In this document: positions 28,793-37,201 of the stretch, in pieces
Layout: each line of letters begins with the position of its first letter
How positions within the stretch are numbered: the stretch's first letter is position 1
DNA from: UBA1858 sp963976865
GTDB taxonomy: Bacteria > Pseudomonadota > Gammaproteobacteria > UBA4575
DNA: 64,000 bases
Reading direction: 5' to 3'
Assembly (NCBI GenBank): GCA_963976865.1
Contig: CAXBLY010000003.1
Location: 62,001-126,000 of the forward strand
Notes under the pieces: model-generated
Database searches by the model: none
Told to the model about the DNA's origin: nothing
What the model saw: the letters and a program-made list of their open reading frames with translations, nothing else
Made by a program: the position numbers and the translations under genes

Positions 28793-29662
28793 TTATTCAA
28801 GGAGATTATTTAGATTAAGATTGGAGTCGTTACCGATAACTGGTGTATTGTTCAAAAATTCTATGTCTGTTGCACTTTCCAATGCATCACCTGTATCGTC
28901 CAGCACTCCGGAAACACCGGTGCTGTCAAGGACATCATTTGTTATCTCTAAAGTGCTGTTGACTGTTGAGAGTAGCGGATCAACGATATTCTCGTTTACG
29001 ACGCCTGTAGTGTTAGATAGCACGTTGTCCAGACTGTCAATGTCTTCAGGCAGAGAATCATCTAAACTGGACCCGATGGTGTTACTGGTGATGTTGAAGT
29101 CTATATTGTCTTGTCCCTGAGTTACTGTATTCCCGGCAGTTAACAATATTTTTTCATCAGAAATTGATGAAGTAATTTCCAGTAAACCTTCACTAAGTTC
29201 TACGCTAGCCTGAGTATTATCAACGCTAACGGTAAATATAGTACCTTTAACACCGGCAATTAAATATGGTGTGATTACTTTAAAGTTTTTGTTAAAACGC
29301 TTAACGATGTTGTAGAGGACACTACCTTTTTCCTGTTTGATGATTGCTCTGCTGTCTTCACTGTTGTCAGGAATGAGTTTTATAATGGAATTCTGTGCGA
29401 CAGTAATAGAATCATCGTTTCGTTTTAATTCTACTGTACTCTGATTACCAGTAATGACTAATGCTGGTAAATTAATATAATCATCAGCCACAAGCTGTTT
29501 TTTATCTTCAGCGTTTATGTCACCACTAGTAGTAAATACGTTTCCTTGTACAGCTGCTACACGCCAAATATTCTTTCTAAGATCATCAGCATGGATTGCA
29601 TAAAAGCTGTTAACTAAAATACCTGTTAATAGGATAAATGAAAATATATATTTTACGCGCAT
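28793..29662 (-). CDS. Exported FecR-domain protein with Asp/Asn/Leu-rich tail
   Basis: The ~289-residue protein has a signal peptide (MRVKYIFSFILLTGILVNSF...). The FecR domain (~residues 30-180) is visible in WRVAAVQGNVFTTSG, LPALVITGNQSTVELKRND, KGSVLYNIVKRFNKNFKVIT and PYLIAGVKGTIFTVSVD. Unlike iron-signalling FecR it has no cytoplasmic anti-sigma part, as in the free FecR-domain proteins that sit beside CHASE2 genes. The last ~100 residues are low-complexity Asp/Asn/Leu/Ser (DSLDNVLSNTTG, STLEITNDVLDSTG). The same flavour recurs in the lipoprotein at 31836. ATG 29662 is preferred over 29680. Confidence 0.85.
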   Translation of the reverse strand: MRVKYIFSFILLTGILVNSFYAIHADDLRKNIWRVAAVQGNVFTTSGDINAEDKKQLVADDYINLPALVITGNQSTVELKRNDDSITVAQNSIIKLIPDNSEDSRAIIKQEKGSVLYNIVKRFNKNFKVITPYLIAGVKGTIFTVSVDNTQASVELSEGLLEITSSISDEKILLTAGNTVTQGQDNIDFNITSNTIGSSLDDSLPEDIDSLDNVLSNTTGVVNENIVDPLLSTVNSTLEITNDVLDSTGVSGVLDDTGDALESATDIEFLNNTPVIGNDSNLNLNNLLE

Positions 29663-29929
29663 GAACCTAAACTCTGTCATTGTAATAGCTTAATAATAAC
29701 GCATTGTCTTGATAAAGATTGTGGTTGTAGTTGCTAATTACTGTAATTCCAGATTAATGGCATAACTTGTCGGATAGTCTTCGGATTAATTAAAGCAGAA
29801 CTTTAGATAATTGACGATAACTATAATAAGTTTAAATTTAAATTTAAGATTGTCATATTAATGACGAAAACAATAAATCTATCTGTATAAAATCGTCAAA
29901 TTATTATCTCTAAATAAGGTTCGTACACA

Positions 29930-31198
29930 ATGCAATTACAATGTTATCCATACTTTTACTTCGTGATATTTATAATCTTGTTTACGTTTAATATTCAAGT
30001 GCACGCAAATAGTGCAAATGAGAAAGTATCAGAGAATAAGATTCAATATACGTTGGCTGAAAAGCAATATAAAGAACGGCAGTTTGAAATGGCAAAAGAA
30101 ACATTGCTGTCTTTAATGGATGATACTGAATATGAAGCGCGATCACGAATATTGCTGGCAAGAGTGCTGGTTTATATGAATCAGTTTGAACTCGCGATAG
30201 AGCAAATAGTTATTGCACAGAAATTAAAACTGAATAATGAGTTAAAGCGAACATCCATATTGATATTAAACTACATAAAAGAGAATTCAGATCTGGATAT
30301 AGCGGCACTGATCACTAAATATAAGCCAAAATATGAAACTGCCTGGAAGATAAATCCGATTATAGGAATAGAGAGGGTTACTGATATTGCCGTACCTGCA
30401 ATAGAAAATACTTTGTTTGTACCTCAGAGAGAAGATGATACAGTTTATACGGGTGGTGTTGGACTGGAATATACAGTAAAACTTAATAGGCTTAATCATA
30501 TTGTCAGTGCGAAATATCAGTTTTCGCAGCAAAAATTTGAAAAATTTGATAATTTTAATACCGGTAATCACAATTTTTCCCTTAAATATACTGCCAATCT
30601 CAATAAACGTTCAAAGATTGATTTTAAGTATAAATATAATACGGTCGTTTTTGATGGCTTTGATGTTTTTTCAGAAAATAATTCAATTGGCACATCGTAT
30701 CTAACTCAGCAGATGAGTTTTGATGCGTTTAAATGGTATGGTAGATATGCGTTTGACTTGGCACTCAAGGAGTATGAGGAGAGTCGTGAAGCAGATAATA
30801 TTACGCCACTGGTATCGGTCAGTCAGATTGTACAACTTCCAAGAAAAAACACCTACGTGAGTTTAAGTTATAGCGGAGGTAAGTCATATGCGAGAAATGA
30901 AAACTTTGACTATATTACCCATCGAGTATTAACTAATATGGGATATGGCTTGGGAAAACTGGGAAAATTCAGCCTTGGATTTTCTTTTGCTAATGTAAAT
31001 TTTGATGAAAATGATTTAATTCAGATAGACGAATCCCGTGATGATAATATTTATTCATATAATTTTGAGTACAGATATCCTGTATTCAAAAAACTGGAAT
31101 TATTGACTTACGCAAAATACAAGGACTATAGATCGAATCTGGATCGTCTGGACTATTCATCAAGCAAAATTGGAATGATGATAGAAGTAGACTTTTAA
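29930..31198 (+). CDS. TPR plus outer-membrane beta-barrel protein (Slam/DUF560-like)
   Basis: The 422-residue protein has a signal peptide (to about residue 27), then a TPR-like region (~40-130: AEKQYKERQFEMAKETLLSL, ARVLVYMNQFELAIEQIVIA). A ~280-residue barrel with alternating aromatic strands follows, ending in EVDF with a terminal Phe. This matches the surface lipoprotein assembly modulator (Slam) layout, although it is shorter. A lipoprotein gene follows within 650 bp and could be its client. Alternative: a generic TPR-OMP of unknown role. Confidence 0.75.
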   Translation: MQLQCYPYFYFVIFIILFTFNIQVHANSANEKVSENKIQYTLAEKQYKERQFEMAKETLLSLMDDTEYEARSRILLARVLVYMNQFELAIEQIVIAQKLKLNNELKRTSILILNYIKENSDLDIAALITKYKPKYETAWKINPIIGIERVTDIAVPAIENTLFVPQREDDTVYTGGVGLEYTVKLNRLNHIVSAKYQFSQQKFEKFDNFNTGNHNFSLKYTANLNKRSKIDFKYKYNTVVFDGFDVFSENNSIGTSYLTQQMSFDAFKWYGRYAFDLALKEYEESREADNITPLVSVSQIVQLPRKNTYVSLSYSGGKSYARNENFDYITHRVLTNMGYGLGKLGKFSLGFSFANVNFDENDLIQIDESRDDNIYSYNFEYRYPVFKKLELLTYAKYKDYRSNLDRLDYSSSKIGMMIEVDF

Positions 31199-31199
31199 T

Positions 31200-31610
31200 C
31201 TATAACAAATCCAGTAAATCTCCAAGGTCAACACCACCAGATTCATCGAGCGGCAATCCATCTATAATAGGAAGTCCATCAACTATTGGCAGTCCGTCAA
31301 GGATTGGCAGATCTTCAATGACAGTAAGCAGTTCAGTGGTTTGTTCAATAATATTAGAACCTCCACCTATCAATTGAAATGCCGGGTCAAATAACAATGC
31401 ATTTGATGAAAATGGTCCGTCATCATCAAGTAGTTGCATCTGCTCGCTGATATTCATATCAAGTGATGATAGATCTAACGCAGCGTCTTCCTGTTGTAGA
31501 GTATCTATACGTACTGAAATGTAACTATCTAAATCTGCGTGAGAATTCATACACATTACCGATAGAGAGAAAGCAAAACTATATCTAATGAAATTATGAG
31601 TCATATTCAT
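31200..31610 (-). CDS. Small exported protein with DGLPI repeats
   Basis: The 136-residue protein has an N-terminal signal peptide (SFAFSLSVMCMNSHA). The mature part is acidic. Near the C-terminus it carries a tandem five-residue repeat (ILDGLPIVDGLPIIDGLP), then a Gly/Asp/Leu tail ending DLGDLLDLL. I do not recognise the family. Its stop is one base from the end of the barrel gene on the other strand. The acidic, aliphatic repeat resembles the low-complexity neighbours at 28793 and 31836, suggesting a shared surface role. Confidence 0.65.
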   Translation of the reverse strand: MNMTHNFIRYSFAFSLSVMCMNSHADLDSYISVRIDTLQQEDAALDLSSLDMNISEQMQLLDDDGPFSSNALLFDPAFQLIGGGSNIIEQTTELLTVIEDLPILDGLPIVDGLPIIDGLPLDESGGVDLGDLLDLL

Positions 31611-31835
31611 GCCTGGCTGATAAATTAATTAATGATACATAAGTATTATAATAATCGGTAATTAATTGTAATTCTTTAACGGTATTCGCGAACACTTATA
31701 AATTATATTAATTGCTAAGTTAATTTAATCCATTTGTCACTTAAAATTTACCATTCGCATTAATGGGTTTGGATATTACTTATAAAAATATCATTATTGA
31801 CGATAACAAATAATATGCGATGTGGAGTGAGAACC

Positions 31836-32435
31836 ATGAAAACTAATATTGTGTCTGTGATATTTTTGTCATCCAGTATTCTTTTGTTTACTGGATGCCT
31901 TTCTACGCCTGAGTATGATGAGGCAACATTAACATCAAAAAATTCCAGTTCAAATAAAAATTCTACATCAAGTGATGGCGATAATGTTTCAAACAGTGTG
32001 TCTACTGTTAATGATCTTAAGACTGTATCGGCAGTGAAAAATTTAAACCTTGAAGAGTTGGATCCACTAACTGATCTGGATACTTTGCTTGATAGCGGCA
32101 ATAATCTCGATGTAAACAATGTGTTAAATGCTACTGGAGATGTCAGTAATACAGTAAATCAGATAACGCAGAGTGGCAGTTTGAACAGCGTTATTGATAA
32201 TACTTTGTCAGAATCAAATCTCGATGAAATTGGCGATGTTAATGAAATCGTTAATGTAGATGAGATAGTGAATGTCGACAATGTACTGGATACTGATAGC
32301 CTTGTTGATATTAATGATGTTGGCATTAGTGTCGATAACATAGGTGTTGATGTTGGTGGTATAGGCGATGTCGGTGGTATAGGTGTCGACGTAGACGATG
32401 TTAATGTCAGTGTTGGTGATGTTGATTTACTGTAA
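31836..32435 (+). CDS. Low-complexity Asp/Val/Asn-rich lipoprotein
   Basis: The 199-residue protein starts at ATG 31836 behind GGAGTGAG. It has a lipobox (SILLFTGC). The mature chain is Ser/Asn-rich and then Asp/Val/Ile/Asn-rich, with repeats such as NEIVNVDEIVNVDNVLD and DVGGIGDVGGIGVDVDDV, very acidic and with few charged basic residues. Such chains could bind calcium or form extended surface structures. Position after a Slam-like barrel and before the CHASE2 protein suggests an envelope role. The function is unknown. Confidence 0.72.
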   Translation: MKTNIVSVIFLSSSILLFTGCLSTPEYDEATLTSKNSSSNKNSTSSDGDNVSNSVSTVNDLKTVSAVKNLNLEELDPLTDLDTLLDSGNNLDVNNVLNATGDVSNTVNQITQSGSLNSVIDNTLSESNLDEIGDVNEIVNVDEIVNVDNVLDTDSLVDINDVGISVDNIGVDVGGIGDVGGIGVDVDDVNVSVGDVDLL

Positions 32436-32532
32436 GAATATAAAGACGAATTAATATTTTCATTCTTCACTCTCATTATGTTGGAAAATCAGTGACATAA
32501 AATTTAATAAGAATATCTTCCAAGGAGTGGAA

Positions 32533-35328
32533 ATGTTTCGATTTGGGTACAATACTATGCCAGCTATTGTGTTTATAGCAGTAGTTGTCGGGTTCATATT
32601 TGAGTACTCAGGTCTATCTAGACTCTATGATCACTATGCCTTGGATATACAATCTATTGCATTACAGAACAAAGTCGCTTCTGATATTGTTGTCGTTGAG
32701 ATAGACTCCAGGAGCATTAACGAGCTCTCTGTATGGCCCTGGCCACGAAAACATCATGCAGATCTGATAGATATCCTTCTTGATGCAGATCCGGAACGTA
32801 TTTTTCTGGATATTGACTTTAGTAATGCATCAACCGACATTGATGACCTTGCCTTGCAAGCATCAATCAATTCTTCTAGTAAAGGTAAAATAGTTCTGCC
32901 TGTATTCTGGCAGGCGGCTTCTGAAAATACATTTAATCTGGAATATTTTACAAAGCCTCTTAATATATTTTCTGAGAACACAACGCTCACGAATATTAAT
33001 GTGTTGGCAGATGAAAATGGCGATATTAGAACATTGCAAAAGCAACATGGCTTATATCCGTCTGCTGCATTTGAGTTATATAATGGTTCAAATAACTTGT
33101 CATCAAGTATTGATGAAGTTTACCTGGACTATCGCATTGACCCGGAATCATTTAAATCTGTCTCTTTTATAGACGTGATTAATGGAAATGTAAATCCTGT
33201 TATATTTAATGATAAAATGGTGTTTGTAGGATCTACTGCGGTTGAATTGCGAGATTTTGTTAACACTCCAATACATAACGCTATACCAGGTGTCATATTT
33301 CATGCCATAGCTTATGAGTCATTAAATCATAGTAAGCTGACAACGTTGCCTAATTACTATGTCGTAATGTTTACGGTCTTAATAGGTGGGTTGTTAACAT
33401 TATGGTTGGCTGGCATTACCAGTAATTTCAAAAGAACTGCTATCTTTACAGGTGTGGTCTTATCATTACATCTTGGTTCATTTTTAGCATATGCTTATCT
33501 TGATGTCATAGTAAATAACTTTTTTATGGTTAGTGCGTTAGCCACAATATTTGTTCTAAGTGCATTTCAAAAAATTGACTTCCAATCAAAAGAAATTGGT
33601 GAAACCAGGCAAGAGCTGGATCATTATCATGCCGTGTTTAACAATATATTTGAAAATACAGATGAAGGCATAGTGCTGATTTCCAAAAAGGGTGATATCA
33701 CAGCTAGTAATGAATCTGCGAGTACTATTTTTAATGTTCCACATGAATCCATATTGAAAACTAATCTGGTAAATTTGCTGCCTGGGTTTAAAACAATATT
33801 AAAGGCTTTGGAAAGCAGAAAAATCTCTGAAGATGATTTAAAAAATCACCAGCTAGTGCTTAAGGGTAATCAGGGTGAAGATAAAATAATTGAGCTCAGT
33901 GTAGCCAATCATAAAATTGCAGAAACAGATAGTACATATACTGTTGTCGTTCGCGATATAACTGTGCAAAAACAAAATGCAGATAAACTTCAATATATGG
34001 CGACCCATGATTTTCTTACAGGATTGCCAAATCGTAGAGCCTTTATTGATGAGTTAATGAACCTGTGTAGCACTAATAACGATGGTAACAAAAAGATCTC
34101 GATGCTTCTTGTTGATCTGGTTGGTTTTAAGGAAATTAATGACACGCTTGGTCATGGTGAAGGTGACCAAGTGTTATTGGAAGTAGGTAATCGTTTAACC
34201 GCTGTTGCGACTAATACAAATAATTGTTTTGTAGGTAGACTGGGTGGCGACGAATTCGGTGTAATTTTAACTGACTTTAAAGATCAGGAAGAAATTGTAG
34301 GGTTTTGCAAAAAATTACTGGACAGATTTAAAAAAGGATTTAAGGTATCTGAGATTACTGTCGAAGTCAGGATGAACATAGGTATATCTTTATTTGATGA
34401 CACTATAGATAATCATATTGACCTTATGGTTCATGCAGATACAGCCATGTATTATGCAAAATCGCATAAGTTAAATTATTCTTTTTATAATGCTGAAAAT
34501 GATACATCTTCAATTAGGCAGTTAACGATAAAATCGGCTGCACGTAATGCTCTTCAGAATGAAGAATTTGAAGTTTATTATCAGCCAATAATAAATTTAT
34601 CTACATGGGAAATGGAAAAAGTAGAAGCATTGCTTCGCTGGAAACATCCTCAATTAGGATATATTAGTCCTGACGAATTTATACCCATTATAGAAAACAT
34701 GCAGCTTATCAGGCCGCTCACAATGTGGGTATTGAAAACTGCATTACGTGATATGCAATTATGGAAAGATACTCACCTTGACATTGCTATCGCTATCAAC
34801 ATATCTCCCGTTAACTTTATGGATCAGGAATTTTCAACTGCACTTATATCATGGGTGGAGGCCTTTAACTATGATCCTTCTACAATAGAATTAGAAATAA
34901 CCGAAGGTATCGCGTATGTACAAGAGGAAAGTGGCTCTAACACATTGCAAAACCTGAAGGATTTTGGTTTTAGAATCTCTATTGATGACTATGGCACTGG
35001 TTATTCTTCGTTAAGTTATCTGGAAAAAATGCCTGTGACCACTTTAAAAATAGATAAGTATTTTATTCATAAGCTGGCCAATTCTGAACGTGATGAAATG
35101 ATTGTGCAGTCTACTATAGCACTGGCTGAAGGGCTGGGTTTTGATATTATTGCTGAAGGTGTTGAGACAGAACAGCAATTAATCAAGCTTATGGATATGG
35201 GATGTGATTACTGCCAGGGATATTATTTTTCTGAGGCAATTCCTGCTGAAGAACTGGAACAGTGGGCGAAGAAGTGGAACAGTGAACAGGGTTCTGCGCT
35301 AGCAAGAATGAAGAGCTGGATGAATTAG
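32533..35328 (+). CDS. CHASE2-PAS-GGDEF-EAL protein (c-di-GMP turnover)
   Basis: The 931-residue protein has an N-terminal TM and an extracytoplasmic CHASE2 domain (~30-275, with VVEIDSRSINELSVWPWPR and VFVGSTA). Three TMs (~280-345), a coil, PAS (~365-480), GGDEF (~490-655) with intact RLGGDEFG, and EAL (~675-920) follow. The EAL domain has EALLRW, DDYGTGYSSLSYL and AEGVET. Both catalytic motifs look intact, so the net direction is not predictable. The AAGGAG at 32522 places the start at ATG 32533. The adjacent FecR-domain gene is a common companion of CHASE2 proteins. Confidence 0.92.
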   Translation: MFRFGYNTMPAIVFIAVVVGFIFEYSGLSRLYDHYALDIQSIALQNKVASDIVVVEIDSRSINELSVWPWPRKHHADLIDILLDADPERIFLDIDFSNASTDIDDLALQASINSSSKGKIVLPVFWQAASENTFNLEYFTKPLNIFSENTTLTNINVLADENGDIRTLQKQHGLYPSAAFELYNGSNNLSSSIDEVYLDYRIDPESFKSVSFIDVINGNVNPVIFNDKMVFVGSTAVELRDFVNTPIHNAIPGVIFHAIAYESLNHSKLTTLPNYYVVMFTVLIGGLLTLWLAGITSNFKRTAIFTGVVLSLHLGSFLAYAYLDVIVNNFFMVSALATIFVLSAFQKIDFQSKEIGETRQELDHYHAVFNNIFENTDEGIVLISKKGDITASNESASTIFNVPHESILKTNLVNLLPGFKTILKALESRKISEDDLKNHQLVLKGNQGEDKIIELSVANHKIAETDSTYTVVVRDITVQKQNADKLQYMATHDFLTGLPNRRAFIDELMNLCSTNNDGNKKISMLLVDLVGFKEINDTLGHGEGDQVLLEVGNRLTAVATNTNNCFVGRLGGDEFGVILTDFKDQEEIVGFCKKLLDRFKKGFKVSEITVEVRMNIGISLFDDTIDNHIDLMVHADTAMYYAKSHKLNYSFYNAENDTSSIRQLTIKSAARNALQNEEFEVYYQPIINLSTWEMEKVEALLRWKHPQLGYISPDEFIPIIENMQLIRPLTMWVLKTALRDMQLWKDTHLDIAIAINISPVNFMDQEFSTALISWVEAFNYDPSTIELEITEGIAYVQEESGSNTLQNLKDFGFRISIDDYGTGYSSLSYLEKMPVTTLKIDKYFIHKLANSERDEMIVQSTIALAEGLGFDIIAEGVETEQQLIKLMDMGCDYCQGYYFSEAIPAEELEQWAKKWNSEQGSALARMKSWMN

Positions 35329-35396
35329 ACGATGGTGGTATCGTATTTACTATAATACATACTCCAAAAGATGATCACATAGTGTCGCTAACATGA

Positions 35397-35423
35397 TTTC
35401 TGCCAGCTTGTGGCTGGCAGAAA
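35397..35423. terminator. Hairpin downstream of the CHASE2 gene
   Basis: A perfect 11-bp stem (TTTCTGCCAGC / GCTGGCAGAAA) with a 5-nt loop lies 69 bp after the stop at 35328 and ahead of a convergent gene. There is no U-tract, so a factor-assisted or bidirectional terminator is the best reading. Confidence 0.5.
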
Positions 35424-35526
35424 CATCTTGCTGAAATTATATAACTGCTACTTCTGAATTTTAGGCTATTTCAATTAATATGGATATATTCGAAATAGTA
35501 AAAAGATTTATTATATTACTATCAGA

Positions 35527-36162
35527 TTACTTCTTTATGTTAGTACCAGAAGACCGAGTAAATTGAATGGTTGGTTTTTCAGGTGTCAAAACTGTCCTGC
35601 GTAAATCACTATGATAAGCGATAAATTGTGTGTGAATTTCTTTCAGGTTTGGAAATGCTTTAAATATAGTCATTGACATACTTTCTGGTAGTGCTTTGCT
35701 ACAAGTAAAGATCAATTCAGCTCTGACATTATAATGATGCCATTTTTTATTTTGGGGCTGTGCCTGCTTGGCGCCTGCTTCAACCTGTTCTAGTCTGTAT
35801 CCCAGAGATTGCATTGTGCATGCTTTACTTGGGCTAAATGTAAAGTATTGTTGTGGTGAATTCAGGAATTTTTGCCTGGCGTTTGCTACGAGTAAATTTT
35901 CTTCCTCACTTCTCAAGTTAGGGGCCGTTTCTACTCCATGTATGTTATACACAGGTGTAAACAGCTCTACTATCATTATCTTGTCTTCCAGAAGAATCTT
36001 TGCATTCATTTCACCTTTCTCTGGCGTTTCATAAGTCAGGTAATCTGGATGCTCTTCAAGTAAGAGTTTATGTTGATACTTTGTTGTTCCAGTTGAATGC
36101 GCAACACTGGTAACTAATAAGAATGAGATGAATAAACAAGTGATATATAATTGATGTTTCAT
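35527..36162 (-). CDS. ZrgA/DUF2796-like exported protein
   Basis: The 211-residue protein has a signal peptide (to about VAHS). The conserved pattern of DUF2796 (ZrgA, zinc-uptake accessory) is seen in LFTPVYNIHGVETAPNLRSE, KACTMQSLGYRLEQVEAG, a HHYNVRAELIFTCSKAL segment and IFKAFPNLKEIHTQFIA. The two Cys probably form a disulfide. The His/Asp-rich metal loop of ZrgA is reduced here to KKWHHYN. The likely location is the periplasm. It is monocistronic. Confidence 0.7.
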   Translation of the reverse strand: MKHQLYITCLFISFLLVTSVAHSTGTTKYQHKLLLEEHPDYLTYETPEKGEMNAKILLEDKIMIVELFTPVYNIHGVETAPNLRSEEENLLVANARQKFLNSPQQYFTFSPSKACTMQSLGYRLEQVEAGAKQAQPQNKKWHHYNVRAELIFTCSKALPESMSMTIFKAFPNLKEIHTQFIAYHSDLRRTVLTPEKPTIQFTRSSGTNIKK

Positions 36163-37044
36163 TGGTGTATGCCTCTGAAGTTGATGTTTATTTGATTGAA
36201 TTATTGTATTGATTATTTTCTTCTTTATGTGATGTTATTTTTTAAGATCTAATGAATGTGAGTCTGTTTTATTGCATCTGCGTGTATTCCATAGGCTATG
36301 TTCTGTATAAAAAGTTCAATAAAAATTATATTTATGTTGCTATGTTTAATATACGTTACAACCAGGTGTATATGAAATATGTGTACAGGTTATGTCTATG
36401 CTAAAGGGGTAACTACACTTAATAGAGCCCAGACTGGTTTCATAAATTGTTATTTTTCTTTTAAGCGGTATGTTACTCGGGATTTATATAACTGCTATTA
36501 ATTTTTAGCTAGTTTTCTTGCTTGTATTAGTTGGGTGGAACTTTAAAAGAATCCCCTTATCTATATTACATACAGATTAGACATTAAAAGGTGGTTCGTA
36601 ATGAAATTAATAAATGTATGTAAAGGAGATTTGAAGTGTCGTTACAATGGTGAATTTATTGCGTTAGCAATTGTCACTTCAATTATATTTGCTACTGGTA
36701 TTTTTGTATTTTAGTGCCACCTTGATAAGGCCTATACTCAGTTAAAGTAAATAATTTCTATATTAATCTGCTGATGCTTGCGATACACAGCAAATAAATT
36801 CAGCGTGTCTGTCTATATCAATCGATGTATTTTCAAATTTATAATATAAATAATAGTAAAATTTTATTGATACAAATTAATCATCCATAATAATTTTACT
36901 ATATTTGTATATTCTTATGTATCTTCTCGTATTGTTTAAATATTGCTGCAAGTGTTAATGCATTAGGATATTAGATAATGCTTATGCGTGTGTTTATAGC
37001 GTGAACACTTGTGTTATTAATTATTATTTTACTCGCGTCATAAC
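36163..37044. other. Long AT-rich spacer holding one small ORF
   Basis: About 880 bases separate the ZrgA-like gene from the dmoA control region. Only the small ORF at 36601 has a credible ribosome site. No RNA or repeat was recognised. Confidence 0.4.
36601..36714 (+). CDS. Possible 37-residue small membrane protein
   Basis: The frame starts at ATG 36601, 8 bp after an AAAAGGTGG ribosome site. It encodes a short basic N-terminus (KLINVCKGDLKCRYNG) and one hydrophobic helix (FIALAIVTSIIFATGIFVF). The signal-like layout suggests a single-pass inner-membrane peptide. No family is recognised. The good ribosome site and clean topology favour a real gene. Confidence 0.4.
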   Translation: MKLINVCKGDLKCRYNGEFIALAIVTSIIFATGIFVF

Positions 37045-37090
37045 GAAACATACCCATTAATAATTCATGAGAATTGTATCAATAAGAAAC
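37045..37090. promoter_or_regulatory. Putative activator sites upstream of dmoA
   Basis: Two GAAAC motifs (37045-37049, 37086-37090) lie about 80-125 bp upstream of the predicted dmoA start site. The same motif recurs at a similar distance before five other sigma-54 promoters here. Binding by the regulator at 42910 is inferred. Confidence 0.45.
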
Positions 37091-37143
37091 TAGCGTTTTA
37101 GTACTTAAAGTATAAATATATACATTTTAAGTACTTACCTTTC

Positions 37144-37159
37144 AGGCATGTCAATTGCA
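37144..37159 (+). promoter_or_regulatory. Sigma-54 promoter of dmoA
   Basis: AGGCATGTCAATTGCA has GG and GC 10 nt apart and matches TGGCAC-N5-TTGCA except at the first and sixth bases. Predicted transcription starts near 37170, which rules out the in-frame ATG at 37148 and supports 37202. Confidence 0.75.
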
Positions 37160-37201
37160 TTTATTTGTCACTACAACAACCCAGAGAAGGAAAATAAAAT
37201 T

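Noticed and set aside
37148..37201. Upstream in-frame start of dmoA
   Set aside because: The ATG lies inside the sigma-54 promoter, upstream of the predicted transcription start.
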